This document shows, in pieces, positions 38,081 through 49,269 of a DNA stretch of 64,000 bases. The stretch is from Argentina anserina. Lineage: Eukaryota; Streptophyta; Magnoliopsida; Rosales; Rosaceae. The first letter of the stretch is position 1. Every line of letters begins with the position of its first letter. Location: assembly GCF_933775445.1 (NCBI RefSeq), contig NC_065876.1:6572001-6636000 (forward strand), read 5' to 3'. The notes under the pieces were generated by a model, which saw nothing but the letters and a program-made list of their open reading frames with translations, was not told the DNA's origin and ran no database searches. The translations under genes were made by a program, and so were the position numbers.

Positions 38081-38568
38081 TCTAATTCAGTTAGCACTAT
38101 ACTGCTCAACATTTTTCTTACAAATGAAGTAAGGCCGGCCTCTATAAATAACTCTTACAGTTCTGAAATACATTTAGTTAGAACAAATATATATAAAATG
38201 TGCCGAGTATCACAGGAAAATTCTAATATATATTGATACATGTTATATATCACATATCTGACGGTCTACATTATTTTTTGAGTGAAGCCAAAAAAATAAT
38301 ATTTATTGTCAAACGTCTGAATATTGGATGTATAACATCCATCATTATAGTATATTAACTCATTATCACACACCATCGAAGACTATGACATTGGCAAATT
38401 GTCTGACGAGTTCTTCAGATCCCGGTTTCCTTTCTTTCGGTGCTACGTGTTTGTGATCCTTTTTTTTTTTTTTCGCAAGGACTAGTCTAAAACGAACGTT
38501 GCCAAAGGAATAGTACTTGCGTGTGCATAGTTCTCCAATTCATAAAAGAGAGAATCAGTTCTGAAAGC

Positions 38569-38610
38569 CACGTGAGGCAAGTGCCAAGCACATTTCCCCC
38601 TTGACGTGTC
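38569..38610 (+). promoter_or_regulatory. G-box and ABRE-like sites upstream of the PP2C gene
   Basis: A G-box CACGTG at 38569-38574 (context CCACGTGAG) and an ACGTGTC at 38604-38610 match ABA-response element consensus. They lie about 500 bp before the PP2C start codon; a TATAAGA at 38842 is a possible TATA box between them. Clade A PP2C genes are commonly ABA-induced, so the pairing makes sense, but activity is inferred. Confidence 0.45.
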
Positions 38611-39109
38611 AAAGACCCAATAGGAAATGAAATTGAAAATGTTTCCATCGAAGACTCGGACCCTCCAAGTTTGACAGTTAATTTGACTAGAGTGATCGAA
38701 GAAGAAGAAGAAAAAGAAGAAGAGGAAGAGTGGCCGCCCGCTATTCCGCTACAATTTAAAACCACCGGCTCTCTTCTCCTCTCTCCCGCCGAAACCAAAA
38801 ACCACTTGTACTCGTGTCCGCTTAACCCGAAATCTGATCTCTATAAGAACGCCATCCTCATCATCAAAACCCTAACAAGAGTACATGACCACCTCTTCGA
38901 CACATACGTGTTGCCAATTCACAGAAACGCCTGTCACCCACGCTCGAGATCTCATGATCTCTCCCTTTTAAAAGGAATGCCAGCAACCAAAGCTCCCAAC
39001 CTGAACTAGAACAAGAATCTCAAACCAAACCAAACCAGACATGCATGAGAGAGATTTAGCGACCACTAAAAGATAAAAAGTGGAAGACGATAGACGAAAG
39101 AAGCTACCC

Positions 39110-40159
39110 ATGGAGAGCTTGAATCCACAAGACGTCGATCCTCCTTGCTTCGACGAGTGCTTCAAGAACAAGAGGCAGCGTAGCATGGAACCGAATGCCG
39201 CCATTTCCAAGTCATGCGAAGCCGGTGATTCCTCCTCCGGTCAATGGTCGGAGGAGACGAATATCACCACCGATATCAGGATGTCTCAGGAGGAAGAAGA
39301 TAAGGGTATGAGTTCAGGCTATCCGTGTGAGTTGTACGGTTCCATATCGGTGATCGGGCGGCGGAGAGTGATGAAGGATGCCGTGGCCGTCACTAAGCTC
39401 GACGGCTACCATTTCTTTGCCGTTTACGACGGCCACGGCGGCTCTTGCGTCTCCAACGCCTGCCGTGACCGCCTGCATCAGCTCCTCGCTCAGGAGGCGT
39501 CCTGGATACGTGGCCTCAACGGCGCCGGAGAGGTCGACTGGGAGAAGATCATGACCACCTGCTTCACCAAGATGGATAACGAGGTCGGCGCCGCCGCCTC
39601 CGAGGCGAAGGGTTCGGTGAACACTGTGGGAACCAGCGCTGTTGTTGCTATAGTAGGAAAGGAGGAAATTGTGGTGGCAAACTCCGGCAACTCACGTGCC
39701 GTTCTGTGCCTCGACGGCGTTGCTGTACCTCTGTCACGTGACCACAACCCCGACCGTCCGGACGAGAAGGAAAGAGTGGAGGCAGCGGGAGGGAGAGTAA
39801 TAGACTGGAAAGGCAGCCGCGTACTGGGAGTTCTATCGACGTCGCGGTCGATCGGCGACCATTACCTGAAGCCTTACGTGATATCGGAGCCGGAGGTGAC
39901 CGTCAATAAAAGGAACGGGTTGTGCGACTTTCTGGTGATAGCGAGCGACGGACTTTGGGATGTCGTATCGAATGAGTTTGCGTGTCAGGTTGTGAGGAGA
40001 TGCTTGGATACACAAACCAGAAGGAGGTGTTCGGAGGGGGTGAGCGGAGGTCCGGCAGCAAATGCCGCGGCCCTGCTGGCCCAACTGGCGCTGGCTCGAG
40101 GGAGCAAAGATAATATTACAGTCATTGTGGTTGAGCTCAGCAAGTCCAGGCGGGCCTGA
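39110..40159 (+). CDS. PP2C-type protein phosphatase, clade A-like, with altered metal-site residues
   Basis: A single uninterrupted frame of 349 residues. Clade A PP2Cs are Mg/Mn-dependent Ser/Thr phosphatases that switch off SnRK2 kinases and are inhibited by ABA receptors. PP2C motifs appear in order: [12 protein letters not shown] (84-95), VYDGHGG (105-111), [10 protein letters not shown] (191-200), DHNPDRPDE (211-219), VIDWKG (230-235), [19 protein letters not shown] (245-263), [12 protein letters not shown] (278-288) and [11 protein letters not shown] (331-341). The Trp of VIDWKG fits the receptor-sensing Trp of clade A. Lys89 stands where the family has Glu (MEDA), and Asn194 where it has Asp (GDSRA); both positions help bind metal. 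The N-terminal 65 residues are low-conservation and acidic. Clade A genes normally have introns, so this may be a retrocopy. GC content is higher than its surroundings. The start is the ATG at 39110; the frame extends upstream without another ATG. Confidence 0.9.
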   Translation: MESLNPQDVDPPCFDECFKNKRQRSMEPNAAISKSCEAGDSSSGQWSEETNITTDIRMSQEEEDKGMSSGYPCELYGSISVIGRRRVMKDAVAVTKLDGYHFFAVYDGHGGSCVSNACRDRLHQLLAQEASWIRGLNGAGEVDWEKIMTTCFTKMDNEVGAAASEAKGSVNTVGTSAVVAIVGKEEIVVANSGNSRAVLCLDGVAVPLSRDHNPDRPDEKERVEAAGGRVIDWKGSRVLGVLSTSRSIGDHYLKPYVISEPEVTVNKRNGLCDFLVIASDGLWDVVSNEFACQVVRRCLDTQTRRRCSEGVSGGPAANAAALLAQLALARGSKDNITVIVVELSKSRRA

Positions 40160-40635
40160 ACTCGTTTAAGGGTGCTAGAAGTCAGGGAACAGCGGTTCTT
40201 CTATACCTCTATTTTGTTCTGTTTTCGTTTTCATGCATGTAGATTAGTGGAACTTTTTTTTTTTAGAGGATATCGATCTGTTAGTGGATCTTTTCATTAT
40301 GATGTATGTATTTATTGGCTTTGTAGCGCCGGGTCATAACACCAATGGATATGCAATATGTATTGGTAACGTTCGATGTTTGTAGACATTGGGCAATATT
40401 TATTTAGTTTACTGTTTCATATTGTAAACATGGAAGCCCAAGAGGTTTTTCCCTTTAATATATTTCTATTTTGTTATAAAAGAATTTTGTGGCTCGCACA
40501 CACATTACGTTTAGTACATGGAATGTGATGTTAGTTCAAGAAGAGCGCCTGCCAGTCTGCCCAAGAAGGTGGAAAATTCTACAGTACTAGGCTGTATCGC
40601 ATACCGTGAGTTTTAGAATAATATTAACCGTTTGA
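40160..40635 (+). other. PP2C 3' UTR and spacer
   Basis: This follows the PP2C stop codon directly. No other gene is seen before the hairpin element. Confidence 0.45.
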
Positions 40636-40644
40636 TTAGCAAAA

Positions 40645-41636
40645 GGCATAAATGCCGATTTGCATCCTAAATTTGGCTGAAATTATCAATTTGCACCCCG
40701 AACTTGCATTTGAGTCAATTTACCTCCTAAACTCGGTAAAAATTACCGATTTACACTCCGAACTTGTATTTGAGTCAATTTACCTCCTAAACTTGGTAAA
40801 ATTGCCGATTTGCCCCCATCTGTTAAATTTAACTGTTTTTATCCAATTTTACGTCACATGTCATGCACATGAGGGGTAATGTTGTCATTTTCTATTTATA
40901 TTTTTCTTTAAAAAAATAAAAATATTCTTTAAAATGAGGATTATTTTGTTAATCAAATTATTTATTTACATCTTTTTTTCTACCTACTTAACCCTACTTT
41001 GAATTATATATTCAATATACCCACCCATTAAAATATAGTGTGTTGTGTATAAATATATGTTTATATGTACACATTGTTGGAGGATGAACAAAACGAGAAT
41101 AATAACGACGTAATGCCTATATATTGGCCTCATTATCAATCAATAAACGGTTACGTTCTGTTCTATTACGTCGTTATTATTCTCGTTTTGTTCCTCCTCT
41201 AACAATGTGTACATATAAAAATATATTTATACACAACACACTATATTTGAATGGGTGGATATGTTGAATATATAATTCAAAGTAGGGTTAAGTATGTAGA
41301 AAAAAAATGTAAATAAATAATTTGATTAACAAAATAATCCTCATTTTAAAGAATATTTTTATTTATTTTTAAGAAAAATATAAATAGAAAATGACAACAT
41401 TACCCCTCATGTGCATGACATGTGACGCAAAATTTGATAGAAACAGTTAAATTTAACGGATGGGGTGCAAATCGGCAATTTTTACCAAGTTTAGGAGGTA
41501 AATTGACTCAAATACAAGTTCGGGGTGTAAATCGGTAATTTTTACCGAGTTTAGGAGGTAAATTGACTCAAATGCAAGTTCGGGGTGCAAATTGATAATT
41601 TCAGCCAAATTTGGGGTGCAAATCGGCATTTATGCC
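40645..41636. mobile_element. long-hairpin Mutator-like element, 992 bp
   Basis: A near-perfect inverted repeat: left arm 40645-41114, loop 41115-41164, right arm 41165-41636. Ends are GGCATAAATGCC and GGCATTTATGCC. The 9-bp direct repeat TTAGCAAAA flanks it at 40636-40644 and 41637-41645, the Mutator-type target length. Each arm also contains a direct repeat of about 62 bp (core GAGTCAATTTACCTCCTAAA). There is no transposase; the 75-codon frame at 40652 is a by-product of the repeat. Confidence 0.88.
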
Positions 41637-41805
41637 TTAGCAAAATATCTAAGGGTTAAAAATATTAATGGAAATCATATGACTTGCTTACCCGGTCACC
41701 ATCTAAAAAAATAAAGAGATCTAATTCAGTTGGCGCGCAGCTGATTGCAATTGTTTGATTGGGAGAAGAACCTAGTCTAATTGTTTTGATTAGAATTATA
41801 CAAGG

Positions 41806-42251
41806 TTTGAAAAACGCTAGGCGGTAGCCAGGTGGACAATCACCGTCTAGCGCCTAGCGCCTAGACGGCTAGGTTATACTTAGACGGTGGCTAGACGGTT
41901 TTAAATTATTAAATAGTTATTTATTTTTATACATGTATTTAATACTATTTATATGATTTAAATATATAATGAGTAAAAAAGTGATCAATATTAATGTTTA
42001 AAAATCAAAATAGTCTCAACACATCTAAAGTTCATACCATAATATTAGAAATTTAGAACAAAAGGTAAATATTTTTTTACAATCACAAATGGTCTAATCC
42101 CCAAATCCAAAAAAAAAAGATTAAAAAAAAATTTTAAAGTCAAACCTCCAAGGACCGCCTAACCTCGTCTAATCACCCGACCGCCACAGATAACTGAATA
42201 GCCTAAAACGCAACGGTGACCCGCCGCCTAGCGTTAGGCGGCCGTTTTTTA
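41806..42251. mobile_element. GCCTAGCG-type TIR element, about 445 bp
   Basis: The left end TTTGAAAAACGCTAGGCGG matches the reverse complement of the right end (TAAAAAACGGCCGCCTAACG then CTAGGCGG). Subterminal regions carry repeated CGCCTAG/CTAGGCG words. The target duplication is not clear. The interior is AT-rich and non-coding. Confidence 0.6.
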
Positions 42252-42254
42252 GAA

Positions 42255-42926
42255 GGGTAAATTCCTCCTATGATACCTAATGTTTGAATACTTAGACAAT
42301 TTGGTACCTGATGTATGAAAACGGACAATTTGATACCTAAAGTTCTCAAATTTAGGCCACTTTGGTACTTATGTCAATTTTGACCATATTTTTCAGGGTT
42401 ATTTCCGTCATCTTATCTCTCATTTACTTCATTTTTTCATAATACCTCCAAATTGCTTCTAAATTATCACTAAAAATTTGATAACTCATCCACTTAGTAT
42501 ATATGATGATTTACGTATATAATTTTTCATAATGTAGCTATCAATCTAAATTAATTTTAATTATAAGTAATTTAAAAAAATTATTTTAATAAAAAATTAT
42601 AATTGCATAAAGACAATTTATTTCCTTTGCAGAAAATAATTAGGATACAATAAATATATTAAGACAAAAAACTTTTTCGATATATGCGAAGTATATGCTA
42701 GGTGGAGTATATATATCAATGTAATTATCTCTAAAGAGAGGCAATTATATGAAAAAATGAAGAAAAATGTGAATTTAATGAGTTTAGGGATATGATGACG
42801 AAAATAACCCTAAGAATATGATCAAAATTGATAGATGTACCAAAATGGCTTACAAATGAGAACTTCAAATACCAAATTGTCCAAGTAGCCATATTTTACT
42901 TTAGGTACCATAGGAGGAATTAACCC
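42255..42926. mobile_element. Mutator-like element, 672 bp
   Basis: Long inverted repeats: the left end is GGGTAAATTCCTCCTATG and the right end, reverse-complemented, is GGGTTAATTCCTCCTATG. Similarity continues over about 100 bp (ACAATTTGGTA, CATTTTGGTAC). The 9-bp direct repeat TTTTTAGAA flanks it at 42246-42254 and 42927-42935. No coding sequence. Confidence 0.85.
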
Positions 42927-43169
42927 TTTTTAGAACACTGAAATTGTGTATATGTTGGAATAGTATCCCAACTGATCAAGATGTCGGTGTTTGGTATTCA
43001 CAGCGGCAAGGTCTCCCTTATACAGCTTCAGATTCTTCCACTCTAATTCTAATTTCCCAATTCCAATTTGAAAGTTAGGGCATCGCATTTAAAGTTTCAG
43101 AGTCTAGTATTTTGTTTTGATAAAAGAAAGAAATTTGTCATCTATCTTTGAGTTGATGTATCATTGATA

Positions 43170-44720
43170 GGATTCGATCTGTTAACTAAAACTTATCCTT
43201 GTAATTACAAGTTTATAACACACATTTTACACTGTTTCCGAAGAACAAAAAAAACTCATTTTACAATTTTAACGACGAATGTCTCATATAGATGGTACAT
43301 TTTCATATTTAGACAAAAGAGACCATGTGTTTACATTAATGTAAGACAGTGCTCGAATGTGTAATTGAGTGGTACAATTTGTAATCTTCCTCATTAAGAA
43401 TATAATCACACTTGCACACAACGCTTATTACAAATACAGAGACAAGTGATAAAAGTTTTGTAATAAATATCGTATGTGTTGTCATTATAAGATCAAGATC
43501 ATATTTACAGTATATCTCTTACTTTACAAATTTGAATACGAATGTGTTGTAAATATGGTAAATTTTCATATTTACACAAAAGAGTCAATGTGTCCTTATC
43601 TATATAATAGATAATTGGTTTTGTAATCGGATGATATTTTAAATTTATACGATTTTCATAACATTATTACGAATACAAGGAGAATTGATACAAAATTTGT
43701 AATAAAATGTCATATAGTTGTAATTTCAAGGGCAGGACCATAAATACATGTTCATGACTCACTATACATACTGAAGAAGAATGTATTGTACAAGTGGTAA
43801 ATTTTTATATGGGCAAACGTTTGTTTAGTCTCTGTACTTTTAGTCGGTCATTTATTTAGTTTATAAAATTTCAATGTTATCTATATAGTCCTTGAACTTG
43901 CAACTTTTAATATAGATAGTCCACCCCGTTATCCTCCCATAAAATGTGTAATTTCCGAAATATCTTTATATCAATGTTTCCTTATATTTTCTTTAGTATA
44001 TTTTTTTTTCAACATATTTTTAAGAGATTGAAGGCATTTACTTAAAAAGTCATTTCCATTATTTATTTATTTATATCTTCATAGTTGATATAATTTATTT
44101 AACTTAAGGTGAAAATCATAAATTTATTAGATAATTGAAGACAATATTGATCTAAGAGTATTTTTGTCATTTTACATTTTTTTGGAGGATCTTTAATTGC
44201 CACATCATCATGTTAATGGTTAAATTGACGGAATGGACCTTTTAAATTAAAAAATTTGGAAGTTCGAGGACTATATAGATGACTTTGAAACTTCATGGAT
44301 TAAATGAATGAATGACTAAAAGTATAGGGACTAAACGAACGTTTGCCTTTTTTTATATTTAGAAAAACTAGTCCATTCATGTAATATAGTGCTCGGTTTT
44401 GTAATTGGATAGTATTTTAAATTATTACGTTTTTTCATAATGTTAGTACGAATGTACGAGGACAATTGATAAAAAAAAATATTGTAATAAATATTTTATA
44501 AGGTGTAATTACAAGATCACGACCATATTTACATGTTCGTGACTCATTTTACAAATTTAAAGACGAATGTGTTATAAATGTGATAAATTTTTATATTTAC
44601 ACAAATAGTCCATCTGTTCTCATTTATGTAACAAATTGTCCGGTTGTGTAAAAATATCATAACCTATTATATTTACATGATTTACTAATAAATTACAAAA
44701 TTTACTACGATCATGATTAT
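43170..44720. repeat. degenerate tandem array, unit roughly 240-290 bp, split by a MULE
   Basis: Recurring blocks include ACGAATGTGTTGTAAATATG, TTTTCATATTTACACAAA, TAATCGGATGATATTTTAAA, ATTACGAATACAAGGA and TTTGTAATAAATAT. They begin near 43215, 43525, 43755 and 44540. The third unit is interrupted by the element at 43811-44349. Units are diverged and no frame is conserved. Confidence 0.6.
43811..44349. mobile_element. Mutator-like element, 539 bp
   Basis: The left end GGGCAAACGTTTGTTTAGTC pairs with the reverse complement of the right end (AAGGCAAACGTTCGTTTAGTC; similarity extends about 90 bp). The 9-bp repeat TTTTTATAT flanks it at 43802-43810 and 44350-44358. No coding sequence. Confidence 0.8.
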
Positions 44721-44938
44721 AAATGATAATTTTTGTCTCATTTAGTGTAATTAATATGTTGATGACCTCTATTATATGTTTTTCGACAAAATTACTAATA
44801 TGACTATAAATGTGTTTGTTAAATTGGTAAAAATAAAATAAATAATGACACATGTCAAAATCCGAATGGGTAACCTGATGATTCGTTATTTAGGATTTTC
44901 AGGTTAGGGTTATATTAAAAAACATGGGTATGTGGTAC

Positions 44939-47900
44939 CATGGGCGGATCCAGCCTAGGCTTGACTGGGCTGGAGCCCAAGTGAAATTGAAACAAAAAAA
45001 AACCCAACCCTTTATAAAAAAAAATTTGTTTAAGAGCACGGGCTGGAGTGAGTCTCTCACTCTCTCTCTCTCTCTCAAACTTCTTTAGTTCTTCAGCTGT
45101 TCTTGACTCCCCGAGACTCAAGTCTTCTACTCTTCTTCTAAATTCTAATCATCTTATTGTTAAAGGCTTCAAGCCCATCATCACTCGTCGCCGGCCCGTC
45201 GCCAGACGCCACTCCCCTGCACCATTGAAGCTCAGATCACAGGTTTAGCTCTTCTCCTCTAAACTCTTTCAAAATTGAATCAAATTTTGGATTATAGAAT
45301 GATAGATACTAAAATTTGGTGAGTAGGTTAGAGAATTGGAGAGTATAAATACTGGGTATATGGGTTAGTTATTTGTGTGTTTGTTTGGGAGGCCAGGTGA
45401 ATGAATTGGAAATTGAATCAATTTCCTCACTATTTTCGGAAGTTCCTATTGGAATGGGTTAGCTTCTCTCGTGAATGAGAACTTGGCAGGTACTTTTTCT
45501 AAGATAGCTAGTTAATATTGGAATGCTAACCGACAAGTCTGCTTAGCTGGGATCTTTAATTGTTGATACTGCAGTTGGCAAACTTGGGAAGGGAAGTTGA
45601 TAATTTGTTGAGTCAATCTGTCATATTGACTTATTAAATAGTAGTGGATTATTTGGGAAAGAATTCTCTAGTCCGTCCTTTGTTCCAAATGTGGATTACT
45701 GATACTGTAGCTGAAGAAGTTTATTAACTCCACTATATGGAGTTACATACGTTCTTAGTTTGGGAGCAATTTGCTTACCTAACGATAAAAAAAGTGTATT
45801 TTACACCTCATAGAAATTTACTACACAGAAATTATGGAAAACTTGTCATCTTGAATTGTACTCACAGGAGATTACTGATGTTCAACTTGAAACTTACTTA
45901 AGGATTTTAGTGAGTCATTTTTATTGGCAGTATGGGGGGTGTAGCTGAGACATGCTTAGTGAAGGTTAATCTGAAATAAAGTTATGTAATTTAAACTAGG
46001 AGGGATAGTTCAAGGCATAATTTTTTTTTACGGGTAGTGGTTGCAAAAATTCTATTCATCCCCATGCCAGTCTTACATATTTGCCTATTTTGAAGCATAT
46101 TTTTTTCATGTGAATGAATATTTTTAGGACATCTGTGTAAAAGTAAATGTATATTCTTAGGTATTGATTAATTTAGATGGGTGCAACTAGGTGATTGGAA
46201 ACAGACCTTCTCCTTAGGTATATAAAACAACCCCCACTTTCTGTGATTTGGATATGCATAGGAATCCCTCTCCTCACTGCATTTTTCAAACTTGGCAAAA
46301 GTCGGATGCCTATTAAGTACATGATCCGAACAATGCCTAAGAATATTATAATAGCTCATTTATTAGTTTTAGGCAGAATCCATGCAATGAATATATTCTT
46401 GATCATAGTTTATATTCCTTTGGTATTAATGATTGATCAACTGTAGTTTTGTTTTTCCCTACTACAGCTATTGCCACAGTTGTTACAATTGCAGAAATTC
46501 TCAAAAACAATGGGATGGTTATTGAGAAAAGTGAGACTACTATCCTTTTATCTTTCAACAAAGCAATTGGCAAATTGTCAATCATATTTACTTTTTGAAT
46601 GATATGCAGAAATCATGACATCAACTGTTGTATTTTTCAGGATGTCTAATGATAATCACATTAATCGTGTCAAAAGGCCTAGATATAAAGAAATTAATAC
46701 ATGGTTTAGTAGAAAGAGTGATAAACCATTAACATGTTCAGAACCTTCTGTAAGCACTCCAATTTCTATTGAAGTAAATGAAGAACCATCTTCTGAGTCT
46801 ACTTTACCTAATTCTTTGAGGGACGAGTTTGATCCACTTGGTAATGACAATGTCATTGAACGTGATCCGGGTAAACGGTGTCCTATATGGAAGTATCATG
46901 TGACTTGATGGGAAGCCATTCGAAAAGCTTATATGGCATTGGGTCCATGTCAACCTAAGCTGAAACATTATCCTTTTTCAGTTCATGGGGCACAAAATCG
47001 TAAGTTTAACTTTAATTGGTTTGAAGGTCATCCTTGGCTTGAGTACTCGGTGGATCAAGACAAGATATATTGTTTTCTATCTTTTCTATTTGATAGAGAA
47101 AATACTCCTCACCCTGTGTTTACTATAGATGTGTTGAGAAATTGGAAGGATAAACATGTGCTCAAGGTACATATGGGGGTTAAAGACAGTCCATACAATG
47201 AAGCCATGGAGAAGTGGTACTTACTGAGAAATGTAACTACTGAAATTGAGAGAATTTTTGTAAAAAAAAAATCAGCAAAAGAGGTGGAGCATAATCGATT
47301 AAGGTTGAAGGCTGCAATAAAGGCTGTGAGACTTCTAGCAAACCAAGGACAAACATTTAAAGGCCATGATGAATCTGAAAGCTCTCTTAATGGTGGAAAT
47401 CTTAGGCAAGTTAAGAAGTCTTATGAAAGAGCTAGTGAAGAGGATATGATGATATTGCAAAATGGTCTTGGAAATGCCAAGTACACAAGTCCATCTGTTC
47501 AAAAGCAGCTTTTGAACATTCTTGGTAATAAAGTGAGGCAAATGATTTGTGAAGAGCTTGGTGATGCAAATTTTGCATTCTTGTTGATGAAGTAGTTGAT
47601 GCAGCTAGCAAGGAGCAAATGTCTATTGTTTTAAGGTTTGTTGATTGTCAAGGCTTTATTCGAGAACGGTTCTTTAAGATAGTGAGTGTTCCTGACACAA
47701 CCTCATTAACTCTTAAATTAGAGATAGTTAAAGTTCTCAGTATGTTGAATTTGCACGTGAGAAATATACGTGGTCAAGGATATGATGGAGCAAGTAACAT
47801 GAATGGTATTTGGAATGGCTTACATGCAATGTTTCTAGCAGAGTGTCCATCTTCATATTACGTTCATTGTTTTGCTCACCGGTTGCAGCTAGTATTGAAT

Positions 47901-48944
47901 GGTGCGGCTAAGGGAGTTCATGATTTATGCCGCTTCTTTTCTACTTTGTTGTTAGTTGTGAACTTTGTCGATTCATCTGCTAAGCGCAAGGGTGCACTAA
48001 AAGCTGCTACGGAGGATGAAATCCAAGATTTGATAGCTCTTAACACTTTTCAAACTTGTATGGCCCTAATCAAACTTGTATTATATTAATATCATTAGAT
48101 TTTTTATATTCTTAGTTTACTTTAAATTCTTACCACTATTTAATACTTATTCTCATTCATCAAATAGGTACGGGGTCTGCAATAACTAGCTAGTACTCGT
48201 TGGAGCTCTCATTTTCGCTCTATTAAAAGTTTGATTGAATTATTTGGTTCAACCATAACAACCCCATATCATATCATGGACACTGCATCCTTACCTATTC
48301 AGGGAGAAGCTAGTGGTATTCTTAGAGCTATGAGAACCTTTGAGTTTGTGTTTTGTTTGATTATGATGGATAAAGTCATGAAAGTCACAGAAGTACTTTG
48401 TCAAGCAGTACAACGAAAAAACATTGACATTGGAGAAGCAATGAAGTTTGTTCAATGTACAAAAGAAATTCTACAAGATATGAGAGATGATGGTTGGGAT
48501 GATTTAGTTATGGTTCTTACATCTTTTTTTGAGAAACATGATATTGTTATGCCTGATATGAATGCTCGTTGGTTTGATGGTACGGGTCGTGCATGTCAAC
48601 AGAAGAATTTCATTACCAATGAGCACCACTTTCGTGTAGAGGTATTTAATGCGGTACTTGACTTTCAATTAAGTGAGCTAAATAAGAGGTTCAATGACAG
48701 ATCTTGTGAACTCCTTGTGCTCACTTCAACTTTGGATCCTCATGATAAGTTCAGCCTCTTCGAAACTCAAAATGTACTCTTTCTTGTTAAGAAGTTTTAT
48801 TCTCAAGATTTTATGCATGATGACCTTCTTACTTTGGAATTGGAGTGTGCATATTATAAGAAGGATATGACTCACGATGTAGCATTTCACACCTTAGATT
48901 CTTTGTCTGATATCGGCTTATAAGAAGGATATGACTCACGATGT
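44939..48944 (+). pseudogene. decayed hAT transposase gene (ZMYM1-like, TTF zinc finger type)
   Basis: The left border TGGGCGGATCCAGCC resembles plant hAT ends. A leader with a CT run (45057-45077) is followed by coding pieces from 46642 to 48923. An N-terminal part (RPRYKEINTWF) precedes a TTF-type region (GPCQPKLKHYPFS, NRKFNFNWFEGHPWLEYS). A DUF4371-like core follows (RFVDCQGFIRERFF, GQGYDGASNMNG, YYVHCFAHRLQLVL), then TRWSSHFRSIKSLI. Decay is plain: an in-frame TGA at 46906, a frameshift near 47590, stops near 48068 and 48190, loss of a zinc-ligand cysteine (CFLSFLF), and no C-terminal dimerisation domain. No matching right end was found. When intact, such genes encode cut-and-paste transposases; this one cannot. 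Confidence 0.82.
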
Positions 48945-48990
48945 GGTCTCCGGACTCTGGTGGTCGTAAACTGTAAACTGATATCGGCTT
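48854..48990. repeat. short nested direct repeats at the hAT break point
   Basis: A 27-bp sequence (ending GACTCACGATGT) occurs at 48854-48880 and 48918-48944. CTGATATCGGCTT occurs at 48907-48919 and 48978-48990. Confidence 0.85.
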
Positions 48991-49090
48991 TTATTGCTGC
49001 TGAGTTTGCTGTTAGAAATCGCAATAGTAATCCCATTGTCTTTGGTGCTCGTAAGCTGATCTCGGCGTCCGTTTAGCTTTAAGAGATGTT
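48975..49090 (+). pseudogene. LINE-type RNase H fragment
   Basis: A translation runs FIAAEFAVRN, NPIVFGARKLISAS and then LALRD in a shifted frame. This order matches the RNase H-like tail of plant non-LTR retrotransposons, as known from the family. Only about 40 residues remain, and the sequence stops at the MITE on its right. Weak but specific wording supports the call. Confidence 0.4.
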
Positions 49091-49093
49091 TAA

Positions 49094-49263
49094 GGGGAGC
49101 TAAAAGTTACACTCCTAAATACATAATTCAAGCTCCATTTTTCTTTTTTAGTTAAAATTCTTATAAAAAGACAAAATTTTGAGTGAGGAAAGACAATTTA
49201 TGTTACTTAAAAAGGAAGCATGGACTTTGAATGGTAAATTGTGAAGTGTAATTTAGCTCCCTT
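49094..49263. mobile_element. Tourist/PIF-Harbinger-like MITE, 170 bp
   Basis: The left end GGGGAGCTAAAAGTTACACT pairs with the reverse complement of the right end (AAGGGAGCTAAATTACACT). TAA flanks it at 49091-49093 and 49264-49266, the target expected for PIF/Harbinger elements. Non-coding. Confidence 0.6.
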
Positions 49264-49269
49264 TAAAGA

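Noticed and set aside
39490..40084. Minus-strand frames of 83-85 codons
   Set aside because: They are antisense shadows of the GC-rich PP2C coding sequence.
40652..40879. 75-codon frame with repeated peptide words
   Set aside because: The repetition comes from the 62-bp direct repeat within the hairpin arm, so it is not a real repeat protein.
45048..45248. 66-codon frame starting with a Ser-Leu run
   Set aside because: The start is translated CT microsatellite. It looked like a transit peptide but is more likely the untranslated leader of the hAT element.
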